This document shows positions 40,939-41,069 of a stretch of 41,069 nucleotides of DNA, in pieces. Source of the stretch: Clostridia bacterium (GTDB lineage: Bacteria > Bacillota > Clostridia > Oscillospirales > Acutalibacteraceae); assembly GCA_017471765.1 (NCBI GenBank), contig JAFURT010000010.1, forward strand, positions 1-41,069. The letters are read 5' to 3'. How positions within the stretch are numbered: position 1 is the first letter of the stretch; every line of letters begins with the position of its first letter. The position numbers and the translations under genes were made by a program. The notes under the pieces are model-generated. The model saw nothing but the letters and a program-made list of their open reading frames with translations, ran no database searches and was not told the origin of the DNA.

Positions 40939-41069
40939 AAAGAAAAAGACATAAGTAGTTTAAACCACACAACCTGGAGATGTCAATACCACATCGTATT
41001 TGCACCAAAATATCGCCGAATGAGTATATACGGAGAAATCAAGGTGGACATAGGGAAGATACTACGGCA
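40936..41069 (+). CDS. tnpA: IS200-type transposase, 5' part only
   Basis: The first 44 residues of an HUH-family single-strand transposase. The start is GTG 40936, with AGGGAGG about 8 bases upstream inside the sequestering stem. The segment LNHTTWRCQYHIVFAPKYRR is the typical IS200 N-terminus. The HUH pair and the catalytic tyrosine would lie past the window end. Confidence 0.92.
   Translation, partial: MKEKDISSLNHTTWRCQYHIVFAPKYRRMSIYGEIKVDIGKILR

Overview
The window is a roughly 58-60% GC (by eye) stretch of a Gram-positive anaerobe, most likely a gut member of the Clostridia (Oscillospirales-like). This rests on clostridial families of unknown function (DUF4364, DUF6062, DUF4230, DUF2975 with a YozG-like regulator), a Re-citrate-synthase pathway, a T-box leader, CDP-glycerol precursor genes for wall polymers, and consensus sigma-A promoters with AGGAGG ribosome binding sites. 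This placement is inference, not a database result.

Layout. 1-582: the edge of an integrated element or its remnant, with a second copy of the rpsI 3' end. 550-2503 (minus): rpsI, rplM with a leader, and a membrane protein. 2621-8478 (plus): an operon making 2-oxoglutarate from acetyl-CoA and oxaloacetate (Re-type citrate synthase, aconitase, isocitrate dehydrogenase), with a GntR/FCD regulator inside it and deoC at its end. 8471-9767: a 1.3-kb accessory island (HTH regulator, a 36-residue ORF, C39-like exported protein) bounded by a 43-bp repeat of the deoC 3' end. 9940-10731: an amidohydrolase. 10783-11235: an IS200-like left end joined to a frameshifted unknown ORF. 11364-12737 (minus): trmB and a DUF4364 gene. 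12884-18164 (plus): a lipoprotein, alr, ugd, gpsA, tagD and nadE, largely cell-envelope precursor supply. 18298-20511: a surface amidase. 20560-25262 (minus): metG and valS. 25472-31651 (plus): an orphan solute-binding lipoprotein, the yloU-fakA pair, a DUF559-ASCH fusion gene packed between inverted palindromic repeats, a YmdB-type phosphodiesterase and a DUF6062 gene. 31844-33069: a small membrane-anchored protein and the DUF2975/HTH pair. 33354-36089: secA. 36150-37349 (minus): two DUF4230 genes behind a structured leader that carries its own terminator. 37768-40737: T-box-controlled thrS and an RNase Z-like hydrolase. 40808-41069: the start of an IS200/IS605 element, cut by the window end.

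Most of the window is core metabolism, translation and envelope biogenesis. The accessory signals are at 1-582, 8471-9810, 10783-11235, 29251-30116, 37372-37575 and 40808-41069. The strongest candidate for something undescribed is the DUF559-ASCH cassette between inverted hairpin repeats. Next come the duplicated 3' ends of two core genes (rpsI, deoC) and the hairpin-plus-terminator leader of the DUF4230 genes.
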